From contig CAZOLI010000011.1 of NCBI GenBank assembly GCA_964580675.1, positions 1 to 64,000 on the forward strand: a DNA stretch of 64,000 nt, written 5' to 3'. Below are positions 7,758-17,375 of this stretch, one piece after another. The notes beneath the pieces were generated by a model. The model was not told the DNA's origin and ran no database searches. It was given only the letters and a program-made list of their open reading frames with translations. How positions within the stretch are numbered: the first letter of the stretch is position 1; every line of letters starts with the position of its first letter. The translations under genes were made by a program, and so were the position numbers. The DNA is from CAZOLI01 sp964580675. Lineage in GTDB: Bacteria; Planctomycetota; MHYJ01; CAYXQY01.

Positions 7758-9358
7758 TCTATTATCGGAGGCAAGACGTCGAATCTGATCAGTCCGGTGA
7801 GTTCTGATGAAGTGGGAGGTTCATACCGGAGAGAAATCAGGTATCCAAATACAAAGGTAAGGGGAGCCGATATGACCGGTTGCCAGATGGACGGCAGCCG
7901 ATCACCGAAATTATCAAGGAGCCCTCCAAGCACCGGAATGTTCCTGTACAGGGCCACGATATCCGACCAGGTGGTTGCAATAATCAGCATGCTTCCGGCG
8001 GCGAGAAGTGTGCCCCAGAAGGCTCCTGAACCTTCTGCGCGCCTTGAGAGCATGCCCAGTAGAAACAGTCCGAGCAGGGGACCGAGGAAGTACGCCGTGT
8101 ATTTCACGATGTATTCGAGGAGCGTTTCTTCCTGCGCGGCGGTGTAGATCCCGGCTCCGATGCCAATGATGCCGAACAGCACAACCAGGAGCCGCGAAAT
8201 CCGGAGATCCCGGATGTCTTCGGGGTCGCCCAGGGTGATTTCGCGGTCGGCGGGATCCTCCTTTCGTTCGTACCAGATGTGCCGGAGGGGACGAAGGAAA
8301 TCCACAACGGCGGTTGTGGAGAGGGAGTGAAGGGCGGAGTCAATGGACGACATCGCCGCGGCAAATACGGCGCACACGAGGATGCCTGTAACCCCCGTCG
8401 GAAGATCATGATGAATAAAGTAGGGGAACACTTCGTCCGGGCCGTACCCGGCGGGAAGCTCCGCCGCATTGGACGTGTAATACGCAAATAGAAACACACC
8501 CAGCGTCAGCGTTACGGACATGGCCACAAATCCGGAGAACCAGCCCAGAAGCGTTGCCTTGACGCTTTCCTTCACGTTCCGACAGGACACGTACCGCTGG
8601 ACGGACTGCTGGTTGGTACCGGCCACGGAGAAGGCGAAAAAGGCATAACCGAAAATCACCGTGGGGAGCGTTCGAATCGATGTCGGATCCCATTCCGTGG
8701 AGAAAAGGTCCGTCCGGCCCGCCTCCGACGCCTGGCGCCAGACCGCTGAAAGTCCCCCATCCACGCCGTTCACAATGACGAAAATGGACGTGGACACGCC
8801 GATGAGAATGAGGACAAACTGCAGTACATCGGTCCAGACCACGGCCGATATACCGCCTGCAACCGTGTAGAGAATGGAAATAACGCCAACAATCCAGATG
8901 ACCAGTTCAATGGGCCATCCCGTAATTTGAGCAAACAGGAGAGACATGCCGTAGAGGAGGGCCCCGAGTCGGACGAGCACGAAGAGGACGAAAAAACCGG
9001 AGCCAAGCCAGCGGGTTTTCTGGTCAAACCGCTGCTCGAGGTATTCGTACGCCGTCGTGATATCGAGGCTGACAAGGACGGGAAGGAACAGCACGCAAAC
9101 CAGCACAAATCCAACCAGGTCCCCGATCTGCAGCTGTAACCAGAGGAACCCGTGTTCGAATCCTTCTCCCGGCCCCCCCAGCATGCTGCTTGCCGAGAAG
9201 GCAGTAACCAGAATGGACACGCCGATGGCCCACCACGGAAGTTCCCGTGAACCACGGAAATATTCGTCCGTGTCCTCCTGGCGAAGCGAAATAATGGTTC
9301 CGATACCGATGACGAGAACGCCGTATAGTCCCAGAATGGCCCAGTCAATCCAGTGCAT
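7754..9358 (-). CDS. Sodium:solute symporter (SSS family)
   Basis: This is a 534-residue inner-membrane transporter with about 13 transmembrane helices. It has the SSS-family landmarks: an N-terminal DTDEYFRGSRELPWW segment, a glycine-rich helix with SSMLGGPGEGF, and the conserved region GTNQQSVQRYVSC. The family couples sodium entry to uptake of sugars, amino acids, carboxylates or osmolytes; the substrate is not readable. Tail-to-tail overlap with the FAH-family gene does not prove a shared function, although aromatic or organic-acid uptake would be sensible. Sodium coupling fits a salt-adapted cell. Confidence 0.88.
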   Translation of the reverse strand: MHWIDWAILGLYGVLVIGIGTIISLRQEDTDEYFRGSRELPWWAIGVSILVTAFSASSMLGGPGEGFEHGFLWLQLQIGDLVGFVLVCVLFLPVLVSLDITTAYEYLEQRFDQKTRWLGSGFFVLFVLVRLGALLYGMSLLFAQITGWPIELVIWIVGVISILYTVAGGISAVVWTDVLQFVLILIGVSTSIFVIVNGVDGGLSAVWRQASEAGRTDLFSTEWDPTSIRTLPTVIFGYAFFAFSVAGTNQQSVQRYVSCRNVKESVKATLLGWFSGFVAMSVTLTLGVFLFAYYTSNAAELPAGYGPDEVFPYFIHHDLPTGVTGILVCAVFAAAMSSIDSALHSLSTTAVVDFLRPLRHIWYERKEDPADREITLGDPEDIRDLRISRLLVVLFGIIGIGAGIYTAAQEETLLEYIVKYTAYFLGPLLGLFLLGMLSRRAEGSGAFWGTLLAAGSMLIIATTWSDIVALYRNIPVLGGLLDNFGDRLPSIWQPVISAPLTFVFGYLISLRYEPPTSSELTGLIRFDVLPPIID

Positions 9359-9466
9359 TGGTTTCCGTTTGTTCCAGAAGTATCACTGTTTGAGGCAATT
9401 TCGATGTGCCGGAGGTGCTGGCCGGTTTGACGGGAACCAGCGGTGTTTGGGCCGGGGGAAAATGGG

Positions 9467-12400
9467 TCAGGTTTTTCGAACCGCCACGATGGTTACGTCG
9501 TCTTCCTCCCCCTGTTCCTCGACAAACGCCCGGTGGTCCTCCACGATGGAGCGTATGCAATCCTCGATCTCCTGGTGTCCGTGTTCCTGAAGGAGGTTCC
9601 GGACACGTTCCGCTCCATATTTTTCTCCATTGTCGTTCACGCCTTCGATAAGCCCGTCCGTGTAGAATAACAGGACGTCACCGGTGTTCAGCGAACGTGT
9701 GGAGGATTCCATTACACTCTGGAACCGTTCGTCGTTGTGAAGGTTCAGGGCGGCTCCCGAAGGGTTAATGGTGTTGACGGCTTTTTCGTCCTTCACGTAA
9801 TGAAGGGCTTCGTTATGTCCCGCACGGGCAATGGCCACTTCTCCGGTTTCCGGATTCAGAACCGAGTACCCGCAGGACACGAACTTGCCGATTTCGAGTT
9901 CGGGCCGGATGTCGCTGTTGGTTCGGACGAGTGCTTCGAGAGGATCACTTGTCTGGCCGGCACGAATGGTGAGTACTTTTTTCACGAGACTCATCACAAG
10001 GGCCGCGTCCGTGCCTTTGCCGGAGACGTCTCCGACGACGATGCCGAGGTTGCCGGCCGGGAGTTCAAGGAAGTCGTAGAAGTCGCCGCCCACAAACTGG
10101 TGAGGTTGGTAAAAGAAGGCGATTTCGTAGCCCTCCACGTCCGGTGCTTCGTCCGGAAGCATGTTTTCCTGAATTTTTCGGGCTTCCAGCACCCGGTCTC
10201 CGGGTTGACCGTCGGTCTGTTCGACCGTTGAGGAGTCGGGCGTCCCGTATTTTGAATCATGCGCCGGGTCAATCTGTCCCGTTCGGGTCTCCGCAACCTC
10301 CTGGATCTTCTCCAGTGACTTTTCGCTGCCTCCCCGGTTGGCCGCCCGGCAGTCCTCGACGAGGTGACGGGCAATGGCTTCCGGTCCTTCCTCGAGAAAA
10401 TCCTCCTCCGGTTCGGTGTCAATCTCCGAAAGAACGGACAGGCAGATCGGGCAGATCCATTTTCCGTCGGGTGTGGATTGCGTGTATTTTTCGTTCCCGC
10501 TCTCGAGGCGTTCCTCGATTTTCGGTATCAGGTTCTGCGTGGATTCGTAATTAATCCGGTTCCCAAGAATTTCCTTAAGCGGTCGAACGGGATCCTGCCA
10601 GTTGCCGTATTCCGGACAGGTCTCAAAGTGTTCCGTGATCAGACCATATAATTCAGGGAATTCTGCGTCTTCGGAGATGGTGATCCGGGTTCGGGAGGCA
10701 CAGAACGGACAGTACCAGTGACCCTCCTGATCGAACACGCTCCATTCTTTTCGGTTGTTAATCCAGTGGTTTATCTCGTAGTACTTCTGCCATTCCTTCA
10801 GCGTTTCCTCCGTCAGTGGATCGGCATCCGGTCCCAGGTACTCGTCACATCGATCGAGAATGTGTTCGAGGAAGTCGTAACTCGACGGAACCACCACGCG
10901 GCAGTACGGACAGATTTTGCCGAGGTCATTGACCGATACCTGGTACCGGGAATCTGTTTCAATGCGCTTCCGGAGGGTTTCACGTTCCGAATCCGGTGCC
11001 GGTTCCGGTGACGCAACCTCATCCTTTAACTCGTTTAGGTCCTGGCGGATCTGTTTGATGGAGAGGGACGTCAATTTTTCCTCGATGACGTCTTCCACTT
11101 TCGAGGTGATGGTCTCGGGATCCGGTCCGGTTTCTGTTTTGCCCTCGTCCTCATCCCGGAGTTCGTGCAGAAGTTCCTCGATGTAGTCGAGGCGTCCGAG
11201 CTGGTCCTCGATGGAAAGCGCATCGTCCAGCACTTCCTGCAGCGTGTTTTTGAGACGGTCCGGCAACTCATCCGTTATTGTCGTGTTCAGTTCGTGTTGA
11301 AGTTCCCCCGCGTCGATTCCGGATTCTGTTTCGGAAGAGGGTTGTTCCCGCAGGGATTTCAACTCCTCCCGGATTTGCTTCAATTCCCGGGCCACGTCCT
11401 CATCAAGGCCATCGCCGGTTGTCTCCGGGGAAGGAATTTCGTCTTTGAGCTCGTCGATTTTTTCCAGGACCTCTCCGTGATCCACGGGTTCGTCCTTTCG
11501 TTCGGGTTCGATCTCGAAAATTTCGGTTTTGCTTGATGAATCCGATTTAGACGCCCCGAATTCATACGTTTCCAGGGCGTCGAGGTGGTCCGACATCACT
11601 CCGTTGAGTTCTTCCAGTGCGTTCTCGGTCAGGAGTTCCTCCGATTCTCGCAGGAACAGCGCAACGCTGTCGGCCCAGTCCGGATCCATGTTCTCCGCAA
11701 TTTTGTCAATTTGTGCCTCGAGTTTGCCCACAACCGCGAGAACCAGTTTTTCGATGCTTTCGCCGAGCTGGTTCAGGATGGGCTCCCGAATTTCATCGAG
11801 GTTCGAGCTGGGTTCCTCCTGTTGTTCCCCTTCCTCCTTCAGGGCCTCTATTTTTTCATTCAGAAGGTCTGTTGCGTCGGAAACGATGATTTCCTGGAGT
11901 TCGTTCTCAATTTCTTTCAGGAACAGCCGGAAGTTGTCCAGCTCATCCTTTGCGGTTTTTTCTTTCAACACGCTGATTTTTTCATCCACCTGATCCACTA
12001 TGCGTCCGGACAGTTCCTCCTCCATTTCTTTGATTTTGTCTTTTAGTTTCTCCTGGAGGTCAAATTTCGCTTCCTCCGTTTTCCCGTCGCCCTCATCACC
12101 GTCCGCCGACTGCTGTTTTTCGGGCGTCGGGAGTTCCTCTTTCAAAACGGATCGAAATTCTTCCATCAGGTCGTCGCCTGTTTTGTCCGTTGCCGTTGTG
12201 TCTTCACCCCCGGCCGGTGGCTCCGTTTTCCGTTCACTCTCCCGCCATTGTTCGAACTTATTTCGAAAATCGTTCAGTGTTTTCTCAATCCGGTTCAGGG
12301 CATCTGGGGAGACCTGATCCTTTTGGTCTTCTTCCAGATCCGTTACTTTTTCGGAAATTTCGGAAAGGGCATCGTCCAGTCTCTTTTCCAGATTTCCCGA

Positions 12401-13201
12401 CAGGGTTTGAAGGTCGTTTTTCAATTCGTCAAGGAGTTGATCGGACGTGTCTGCGGCCGTGGTGCCGGCCTCTTCGTTCAATAGGTCCCCAACAGCGTTT
12501 TCGACATCTTCGGCAATTTGATCCGCCGAGTCTTCCAGTGTGTTCGTGAGTTGATTTTCGTGGGCATCCAGCTGTTCCGAAACGGCGGATGCAACTTCGG
12601 AAACAATGTCTTCGGTCCTCGATTTATCGTCGCCACCGTCCTCCACGTCGTTGATGTTTAGATCCGATATTGATTCCTCCAGGAGTTCGCCGATCCGTTC
12701 CGGCAGTTCACTTACCTGTTCGGAAAGCGTGTTTATCTGCTGTTCCAGATTCTCGAGGTGTTCGCGGGGAAATTGACTGCTTCGTTCCTCGATGAAATTC
12801 GTTACTTTTTCCTCGAGTTTTTTGATGTCACCTTTTTTCTGGTGTTTCTGGAATTTCTTGAGAAGATTCTCGATTTTGTTGAACTGGGTTTCGGACATGC
12901 CTCCGGATGACGTTGATTCCCCCTTTTCCTTCCGGGTCGAACCACCTTCCGGGGTCTGACGGAACGTGATACTCTCCGTGGAAAATTCGTCTTCCTTTTC
13001 CGGTTCCGATGACGATTTCCCGGCACGATCCGGTTCCGGTTTCCCGCTGGGTTCCGACGGGGGCAATTCGAGGTCTTCCCCGTTATGTTCCTCCTGTTCT
13101 TCCCGGTCCGGTTCCTCAACCGGAATGCCCGTGCGGCGTGCACGTTCCCGTTGTTTCCTCTTCTCCCGCTCCTTCATGCGCTCAAATATGGATTTTGCCA
13201 T
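9467..13201 (-). CDS. Giant coiled-coil protein with zinc fingers and a PP2C (SpoIIE/RsbU-type) phosphatase
   Basis: The 1244-residue product has three parts. Residues 1-100 are charged and disordered. Residues about 100-750 are a long acidic, Glu/Lys/Leu-rich region with strong coiled-coil character. Between about 760 and 950 there are three similar cysteine/histidine modules (ICPYC, WYCPFC and WICPIC, each followed about 20-40 residues later by His and Cys), so three CCHC zinc sites are likely. From about 1000 to the end is a PP2C phosphatase with all metal-binding aspartates visible (GGDFYDF, VGDVSGKG, FYTDG, DDVTIV). Such phosphatases normally act on anti-sigma antagonists. No signal peptide or membrane helix is present, and no anti-sigma partner lies nearby. 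Confidence 0.85.
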   Translation of the reverse strand: MAKSIFERMKEREKRKQRERARRTGIPVEEPDREEQEEHNGEDLELPPSEPSGKPEPDRAGKSSSEPEKEDEFSTESITFRQTPEGGSTRKEKGESTSSGGMSETQFNKIENLLKKFQKHQKKGDIKKLEEKVTNFIEERSSQFPREHLENLEQQINTLSEQVSELPERIGELLEESISDLNINDVEDGGDDKSRTEDIVSEVASAVSEQLDAHENQLTNTLEDSADQIAEDVENAVGDLLNEEAGTTAADTSDQLLDELKNDLQTLSGNLEKRLDDALSEISEKVTDLEEDQKDQVSPDALNRIEKTLNDFRNKFEQWRESERKTEPPAGGEDTTATDKTGDDLMEEFRSVLKEELPTPEKQQSADGDEGDGKTEEAKFDLQEKLKDKIKEMEEELSGRIVDQVDEKISVLKEKTAKDELDNFRLFLKEIENELQEIIVSDATDLLNEKIEALKEEGEQQEEPSSNLDEIREPILNQLGESIEKLVLAVVGKLEAQIDKIAENMDPDWADSVALFLRESEELLTENALEELNGVMSDHLDALETYEFGASKSDSSSKTEIFEIEPERKDEPVDHGEVLEKIDELKDEIPSPETTGDGLDEDVARELKQIREELKSLREQPSSETESGIDAGELQHELNTTITDELPDRLKNTLQEVLDDALSIEDQLGRLDYIEELLHELRDEDEGKTETGPDPETITSKVEDVIEEKLTSLSIKQIRQDLNELKDEVASPEPAPDSERETLRKRIETDSRYQVSVNDLGKICPYCRVVVPSSYDFLEHILDRCDEYLGPDADPLTEETLKEWQKYYEINHWINNRKEWSVFDQEGHWYCPFCASRTRITISEDAEFPELYGLITEHFETCPEYGNWQDPVRPLKEILGNRINYESTQNLIPKIEERLESGNEKYTQSTPDGKWICPICLSVLSEIDTEPEEDFLEEGPEAIARHLVEDCRAANRGGSEKSLEKIQEVAETRTGQIDPAHDSKYGTPDSSTVEQTDGQPGDRVLEARKIQENMLPDEAPDVEGYEIAFFYQPHQFVGGDFYDFLELPAGNLGIVVGDVSGKGTDAALVMSLVKKVLTIRAGQTSDPLEALVRTNSDIRPELEIGKFVSCGYSVLNPETGEVAIARAGHNEALHYVKDEKAVNTINPSGAALNLHNDERFQSVMESSTRSLNTGDVLLFYTDGLIEGVNDNGEKYGAERVRNLLQEHGHQEIEDCIRSIVEDHRAFVEEQGEEDDVTIVAVRKT

Positions 13202-13481
13202 GAGTGGGTTTTGTCTCCGGTATTCGGTAAATTCCTTGTGATTTCTTCTGGGTTCGATTGTTTTTTAACCCCTTATCCGGTCCGGGAAGAGCGTTTTCGG
13301 CGTTCCTTCCCGTTTATTGAACGACGAAAGCGTGGGCCACCAGACGTTTCACTGGCGTGCCGGTTTTTCGTTCAACCCGTAATTTTCTAGACAAATCGGT
13401 GTTTTCATTTATATATGTCGGGAAATTTTTTCGTATTCCTCCAATTTACACCGGTTAAGGGTTCCGTTTGGGGGTCGTCCG

Positions 13482-14153
13482 TTAATCGAAAAATGTACAG
13501 ACGTCATCAAGAGATTTTTTGCTGATGACGGGTACTTCGGCATCGTCGTCGGGATATCCGGTAACGATATTTAGAAAGGCCCGCTCGTTGTCCGGCCGGT
13601 TTAGAATATCCCGGAGGAAATCCATGGGGCTGGGGGTGTGAGTCAGGGTTGCCAGACCGGCGTTGTGCAGGGCCGTGATCAGCATGCCGGATGCTATGCC
13701 CACGGATTCGGATACGTAATAATTTTTTTTCCGCTCTCCCTCCTCCGGGACGTCATAATTTTGCGCGAACACGACAATCAAATAGGGGGCGGTTTCGATA
13801 AACGGTTTTCGCCAGTCCGTTCCGAGTGGTTCGAGGGCGTCAAGCCACTCCTCCGGCGCACGATTTTCGTAGAATTCTTTTTCCTGTTTCTCCGCTTCAC
13901 GTCGAATTTTGGCTTTTGTCCGATCATCACTCACGACACAAAAATGCCAGGGTTGCCGGTTGGCACCGCTGGGGGCTGTTTTGGCGGTCTTCAGACAGTT
14001 CTCAATGATTTCACGGGGCACGTCCCGATCGGAGAAATCCCGAATGGTACGACGACGTTTCATCAGGTTTCGGAAGGAGCGGGCACGTTCTTGCATTTCC
14101 TCCACCGGATATTCCCGGTATTCTTCGTATGGTCGAAATTCGTTGTCGGACAT
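13482..14153 (-). CDS. Nitroreductase-fold flavoprotein, iodotyrosine-deiodinase-like
   Basis: The 223-residue protein is an FMN nitroreductase-family enzyme (RRTIRDF near 34-40, APSGANRQPWHF at 60-71). Within that family it carries the zwitterion-binding triad that marks iodotyrosine deiodinases: Glu91, Tyr95 and Lys116. The spacings of 4 and 21 residues equal those of the mammalian enzyme (E157, Y161, K182 in human). It should therefore reductively remove halogen from halotyrosines using FMN, or bind a similar amino acid. The homogentisate tyrosine route is encoded 7 kb away. Unlike mammalian IYD there is no membrane anchor. The gene is monocistronic or read with the HEAT-repeat gene upstream of it (96-base gap). 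Confidence 0.8.
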   Translation of the reverse strand: MSDNEFRPYEEYREYPVEEMQERARSFRNLMKRRRTIRDFSDRDVPREIIENCLKTAKTAPSGANRQPWHFCVVSDDRTKAKIRREAEKQEKEFYENRAPEEWLDALEPLGTDWRKPFIETAPYLIVVFAQNYDVPEEGERKKNYYVSESVGIASGMLITALHNAGLATLTHTPSPMDFLRDILNRPDNERAFLNIVTGYPDDDAEVPVISKKSLDDVCTFFD

Positions 14154-14248
14154 GGGCTGTATGAACGGTCAAATGAAGAAACGGATGCCTGTTCGCGTAC
14201 CTGGTTCCTTCCGGTCGTCGTGGATGAGGGAGGAAACGAGACGGGAAC

Positions 14249-14680
14249 TTACGCTGTTGTATAGGTTTTTTCCCCGGCGTCCCACGTTAAATCGTCCCCG
14301 TGATTCTGCCAGTACTCCTGTGCCTCCTCCCCCGCGGACTCACAGGAATCTTCGTCTTCCGGCGTGGCCTCGAGGTCCAGATCGGTTGTTTCTCGCCATG
14401 CCGTAATGGCCAGTTTTCGGGCGTACTTCCTGGAACTGTCGAAAAAATTCAGGAGATCTTTCAGGGCCGTTTTTTCACCGAGAAGGGATAGCCCATACAG
14501 AGCCGAAACCCGGACGTATTCCGATTCCGCTTCCGCTGCTTCCTTCAGCAGCGGTATGTGTTCCTCCTCCCCGTGTAATCCCAGTGCGGCTGCCGCATCT
14601 CCCTTTTTTCGTGGATTGAAGCCCTCGAGGTCCGACAGCGCCTGTTGCAGGTTAAATCCTTCCGGGTCAGTAACGGGCAC
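14249..14680 (-). CDS. Small HEAT-repeat protein
   Basis: This 143-residue acidic protein contains two or three HEAT-like helix pairs between about residues 20 and 100 (KKGDAAAALGLHGEEEHIPLL, then SEYVRVSALYGLSLLGE, then KYARKLAITAW). HEAT repeats act as protein-binding scaffolds. No catalytic motif or signal peptide is seen. The start is GTG. It precedes the deiodinase-like gene on the same strand. Function unknown. Confidence 0.6.
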   Translation of the reverse strand: MPVTDPEGFNLQQALSDLEGFNPRKKGDAAAALGLHGEEEHIPLLKEAAEAESEYVRVSALYGLSLLGEKTALKDLLNFFDSSRKYARKLAITAWRETTDLDLEATPEDEDSCESAGEEAQEYWQNHGDDLTWDAGEKTYTTA

Positions 14681-15122
14681 GGAAATGTTCCGAAAATTCC
14701 TGAGACAAATCGAATCGACGTTCTGACGTTCCGGCGAGTGTTCCGGTCCTGTCGCACGGCTCCCAACAATTTGTTATTGTAATCCGTCCATTTACGTCGA
14801 TCAAGGTGAACGGCATCCGGTCCGAAAAGGAGGAATGGTTTTCCACGGAATGAGGCATCGTCAACGCATTCGCGGTGTTATTTCGATCCGACAATCCGGA
14901 TTTCGAGGTGTTCTTCGTCGAACGTCCGCCCAACTTGCCCGGTGGTGCTCTCACCCGGGCCATCCAATAATCAGATGGGTGCTGCCGGCTGGCGGTCTTC
15001 GGACCGAACCGGATTTCTGTTAAATATAAACACAATAATTGCCGTCCCTTTGCTTCCCAGATTTCGTGGGTTTGCGGAGCAAATACGGAATCACGACGTT
15101 CCATTATTACCAATTCGTAACG
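14681..15122. other. Divergent intergenic region of about 440 bases
   Basis: It lies between the leftward HEAT-repeat gene and the rightward GT-C gene. An open frame on the minus strand (14667-15113) has no family signature and mixed composition, so I do not call it. I see no strong promoter, repeat or structured RNA here. Confidence 0.35.
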
Positions 15123-17360
15123 ATGTCAGACCCGGAGGACCCGGAAACAGAAACGGAGGATCGCCCGGATTCCGATACGGGATCCGACCGAAACCAGAAG
15201 GAAGGATATTACTGGTTGTTTCGGTCCTTTCTTGTGTTATCACGCCGTGAGATGATGCTCGCCGGGGGCGTCCTTGCCCTCGCACTTCTCGTGAGAGGCC
15301 TGTATCTGTATAACGTGTCCGGTCACGTGCTTTTTGACTTTCCGGTCATTGACGGTGCGGAATACCAGAACTGGGCCCGCACCTGGATTCAGAATGGTTT
15401 CACCTGGGACGTTGTGCCCATACACATGCCGCTTTACGCGGTGGTTAATTATCTGAACCTCAGTCTTTTCGGTGCGACCTTCTGGTATATTTACCTCTTC
15501 CAGACGATGATCGGTCTGGTTACGGCTGTCCTGGTGTTTTATCTGACACGGCGTCTTTTTCGGACGGAACCGGCACTGCTGGCGTTGTTTCTTTTTGCTC
15601 TTCATGATGATTGGATCCTCTTCGAGTCCCGACCAGTTCCCGCCGTCATCACCGGTTTTTTGCTGACCCTTTCTCTTGTGTTCCTGGTTCTTTCGCGCCG
15701 GAGATCACATCCTCTTTACCTGCTGGTGTTTCTTTCGGGTTGTGCGATCGCGACTGCTCTTTTCGCTCGAATAAACGTCCTGATCATTCTGCCGTTTGTG
15801 GTGCTGCTTATTTGTTACCGGGAGGAATGGACGGGGCGGCAGAAACTTCTTACGTCGGGGGCCTGGTTACTCCCCTCCGTAGCCGTGGTGCTTTTTATGG
15901 GTTTTTTGAACAACTCACTTCTCGAGGAAAAGTACGGGCGCGGGGGGTTTGTTCTTCAGAAGAACTCGGGGTTTAATTTCTACATCGGCAATCGTCCGGA
16001 GGCGAAAGGGTATCCGGACATCCGTCCGGGATACCGATATAACAGGCTGAAAAACACGCCGGCCCGGGAGAAGAACCTTCTTCATCCGGGTGATCAGAAT
16101 TCGTTTTTTTACGGGAAGAGTTTTCACTACATCCTGGGAGAGCCCCTGGACTGGATAGGGCTCCTCGGGCGCAAGTTATATTATGCCATTACCTCCTACC
16201 GCATTCCGGTCAGCGAACCGATTAATGAGCTGGCCCGCTGGTCCGGGGTGTTCTCCTGGCACTGGATTCCGTACGGTATTCTAATTGCGTTTGGTCTTGT
16301 GGGAATGATGGGGTCGGTACAGCGCGCCGACGCGTCTCTTTTCGTGCTGGTGTTTGTGGGAAGTTTTTATGGGTTCCTCCTTCTGTTTTCGGCCTGTACG
16401 AGGTATCGTATCCCCATTGTGCCGGCGGTGGCGGTATTTGCGGGTCCCGGCCTGTTTTTTACGGCAAAAGCCGTTCAACAACGAAGGTGGACCCGGGTCG
16501 GATGGACCCTTCCCCTGGTGATTCTGGTTCTGGGGATCGGTATTTATCCCTTTTCCTCCGCGCAGGAAGCGTCACAGGCGTTCCGGGCTCCTCTCTACGA
16601 AGCGAAGGCGTACTGGCAGAAGGGAGATCGGACCCGGGCCATCTCCGTACTGAGCGAAGCTCGAGGCAAACCGGCGTACCAGGAGGAACCGATGATCCAC
16701 TATCGGTACGCTTATTATCTACACAATTATTTCAAGCGTACCGGCAAGGACGAACTCAACGTGGAGGGAGATTCCCCCGGTGGTCGGACCGGTGGAATGA
16801 CTCATTCCCGGATGTCCCTTCGGATGGCGCTGCGGAAGTGTCTGGATTTGATCAACGAAAAAAACTTGCGTTATCCGGAGCCGCTCGACCTCCTCGGAAA
16901 TGTGGTGTTTAAAAACGGGGACTATCAGGAGGCTCGTTCGTATTACAAAAAGGCATTGCGGATGGATTCAACCAGGAGAAGATGGGTGAATTACGGGAAG
17001 GCCCTGCTGGCCCTTCGGGAATTCAACGCGCTCGATCGTGCGATGGAGGATGCGCTGGCGGAGTACCCGGACTGTCGGAAGTGCAAAATCATTCAGGCCC
17101 GGGGTCTGGCCTTTCGAAAAAAATGGGATCAGGCCACGGAGCTTCTTGAACAACAAATTCGGGAGTTGAAGAAGACGGGCGAAAAACCGGAACTCCTCGA
17201 CGAGTGTTATTTTTTCCGCGGGGTGGTCTTCGAGAGACGGGGGAAGTTCAAACAGGCCGTACGGTTTTATCAGAAGGCCGCGGAAGGGAACAGTACGTTC
17301 GCGGAGAAGGCCCGGAAACAGTTACAAAAAATGAAGAAATCCAGGAGGGAAAACCGGTAA
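15123..17360 (+). CDS. GT-C (ArnT/PMT-like) glycosyltransferase with C-terminal TPR domain
   Basis: The product has about 745 residues from the ATG at 15123; an in-frame upstream start at 15039 would add an atypical leader. Roughly residues 45-500 hold a dozen membrane helices. The first extracytoplasmic loop carries the acidic pair expected of dolichyl/undecaprenyl-phosphate-sugar transferases (DFPVIDGAEYQNWA). The final 250 residues are soluble TPR repeats (ALDLLGNVVFKNGDYQEARSYYKKAL and similar). GT-C enzymes move sugars from a lipid carrier to glycan, lipid or protein on the outer side of the inner membrane. The TPR tail suggests a protein acceptor or scaffold. A MATE transporter gene follows after 15 bases. 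Confidence 0.78.
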   Translation: MSDPEDPETETEDRPDSDTGSDRNQKEGYYWLFRSFLVLSRREMMLAGGVLALALLVRGLYLYNVSGHVLFDFPVIDGAEYQNWARTWIQNGFTWDVVPIHMPLYAVVNYLNLSLFGATFWYIYLFQTMIGLVTAVLVFYLTRRLFRTEPALLALFLFALHDDWILFESRPVPAVITGFLLTLSLVFLVLSRRRSHPLYLLVFLSGCAIATALFARINVLIILPFVVLLICYREEWTGRQKLLTSGAWLLPSVAVVLFMGFLNNSLLEEKYGRGGFVLQKNSGFNFYIGNRPEAKGYPDIRPGYRYNRLKNTPAREKNLLHPGDQNSFFYGKSFHYILGEPLDWIGLLGRKLYYAITSYRIPVSEPINELARWSGVFSWHWIPYGILIAFGLVGMMGSVQRADASLFVLVFVGSFYGFLLLFSACTRYRIPIVPAVAVFAGPGLFFTAKAVQQRRWTRVGWTLPLVILVLGIGIYPFSSAQEASQAFRAPLYEAKAYWQKGDRTRAISVLSEARGKPAYQEEPMIHYRYAYYLHNYFKRTGKDELNVEGDSPGGRTGGMTHSRMSLRMALRKCLDLINEKNLRYPEPLDLLGNVVFKNGDYQEARSYYKKALRMDSTRRRWVNYGKALLALREFNALDRAMEDALAEYPDCRKCKIIQARGLAFRKKWDQATELLEQQIRELKKTGEKPELLDECYFFRGVVFERRGKFKQAVRFYQKAAEGNSTFAEKARKQLQKMKKSRRENR

Positions 17361-17375
17361 TAGAGCCGGCCAGAT

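Noticed and set aside
14667..15113. 148-codon minus-strand open frame in the gap before the GT-C gene
   Set aside because: No motif, mixed composition and overlap with the HEAT-repeat gene start; more likely non-coding.
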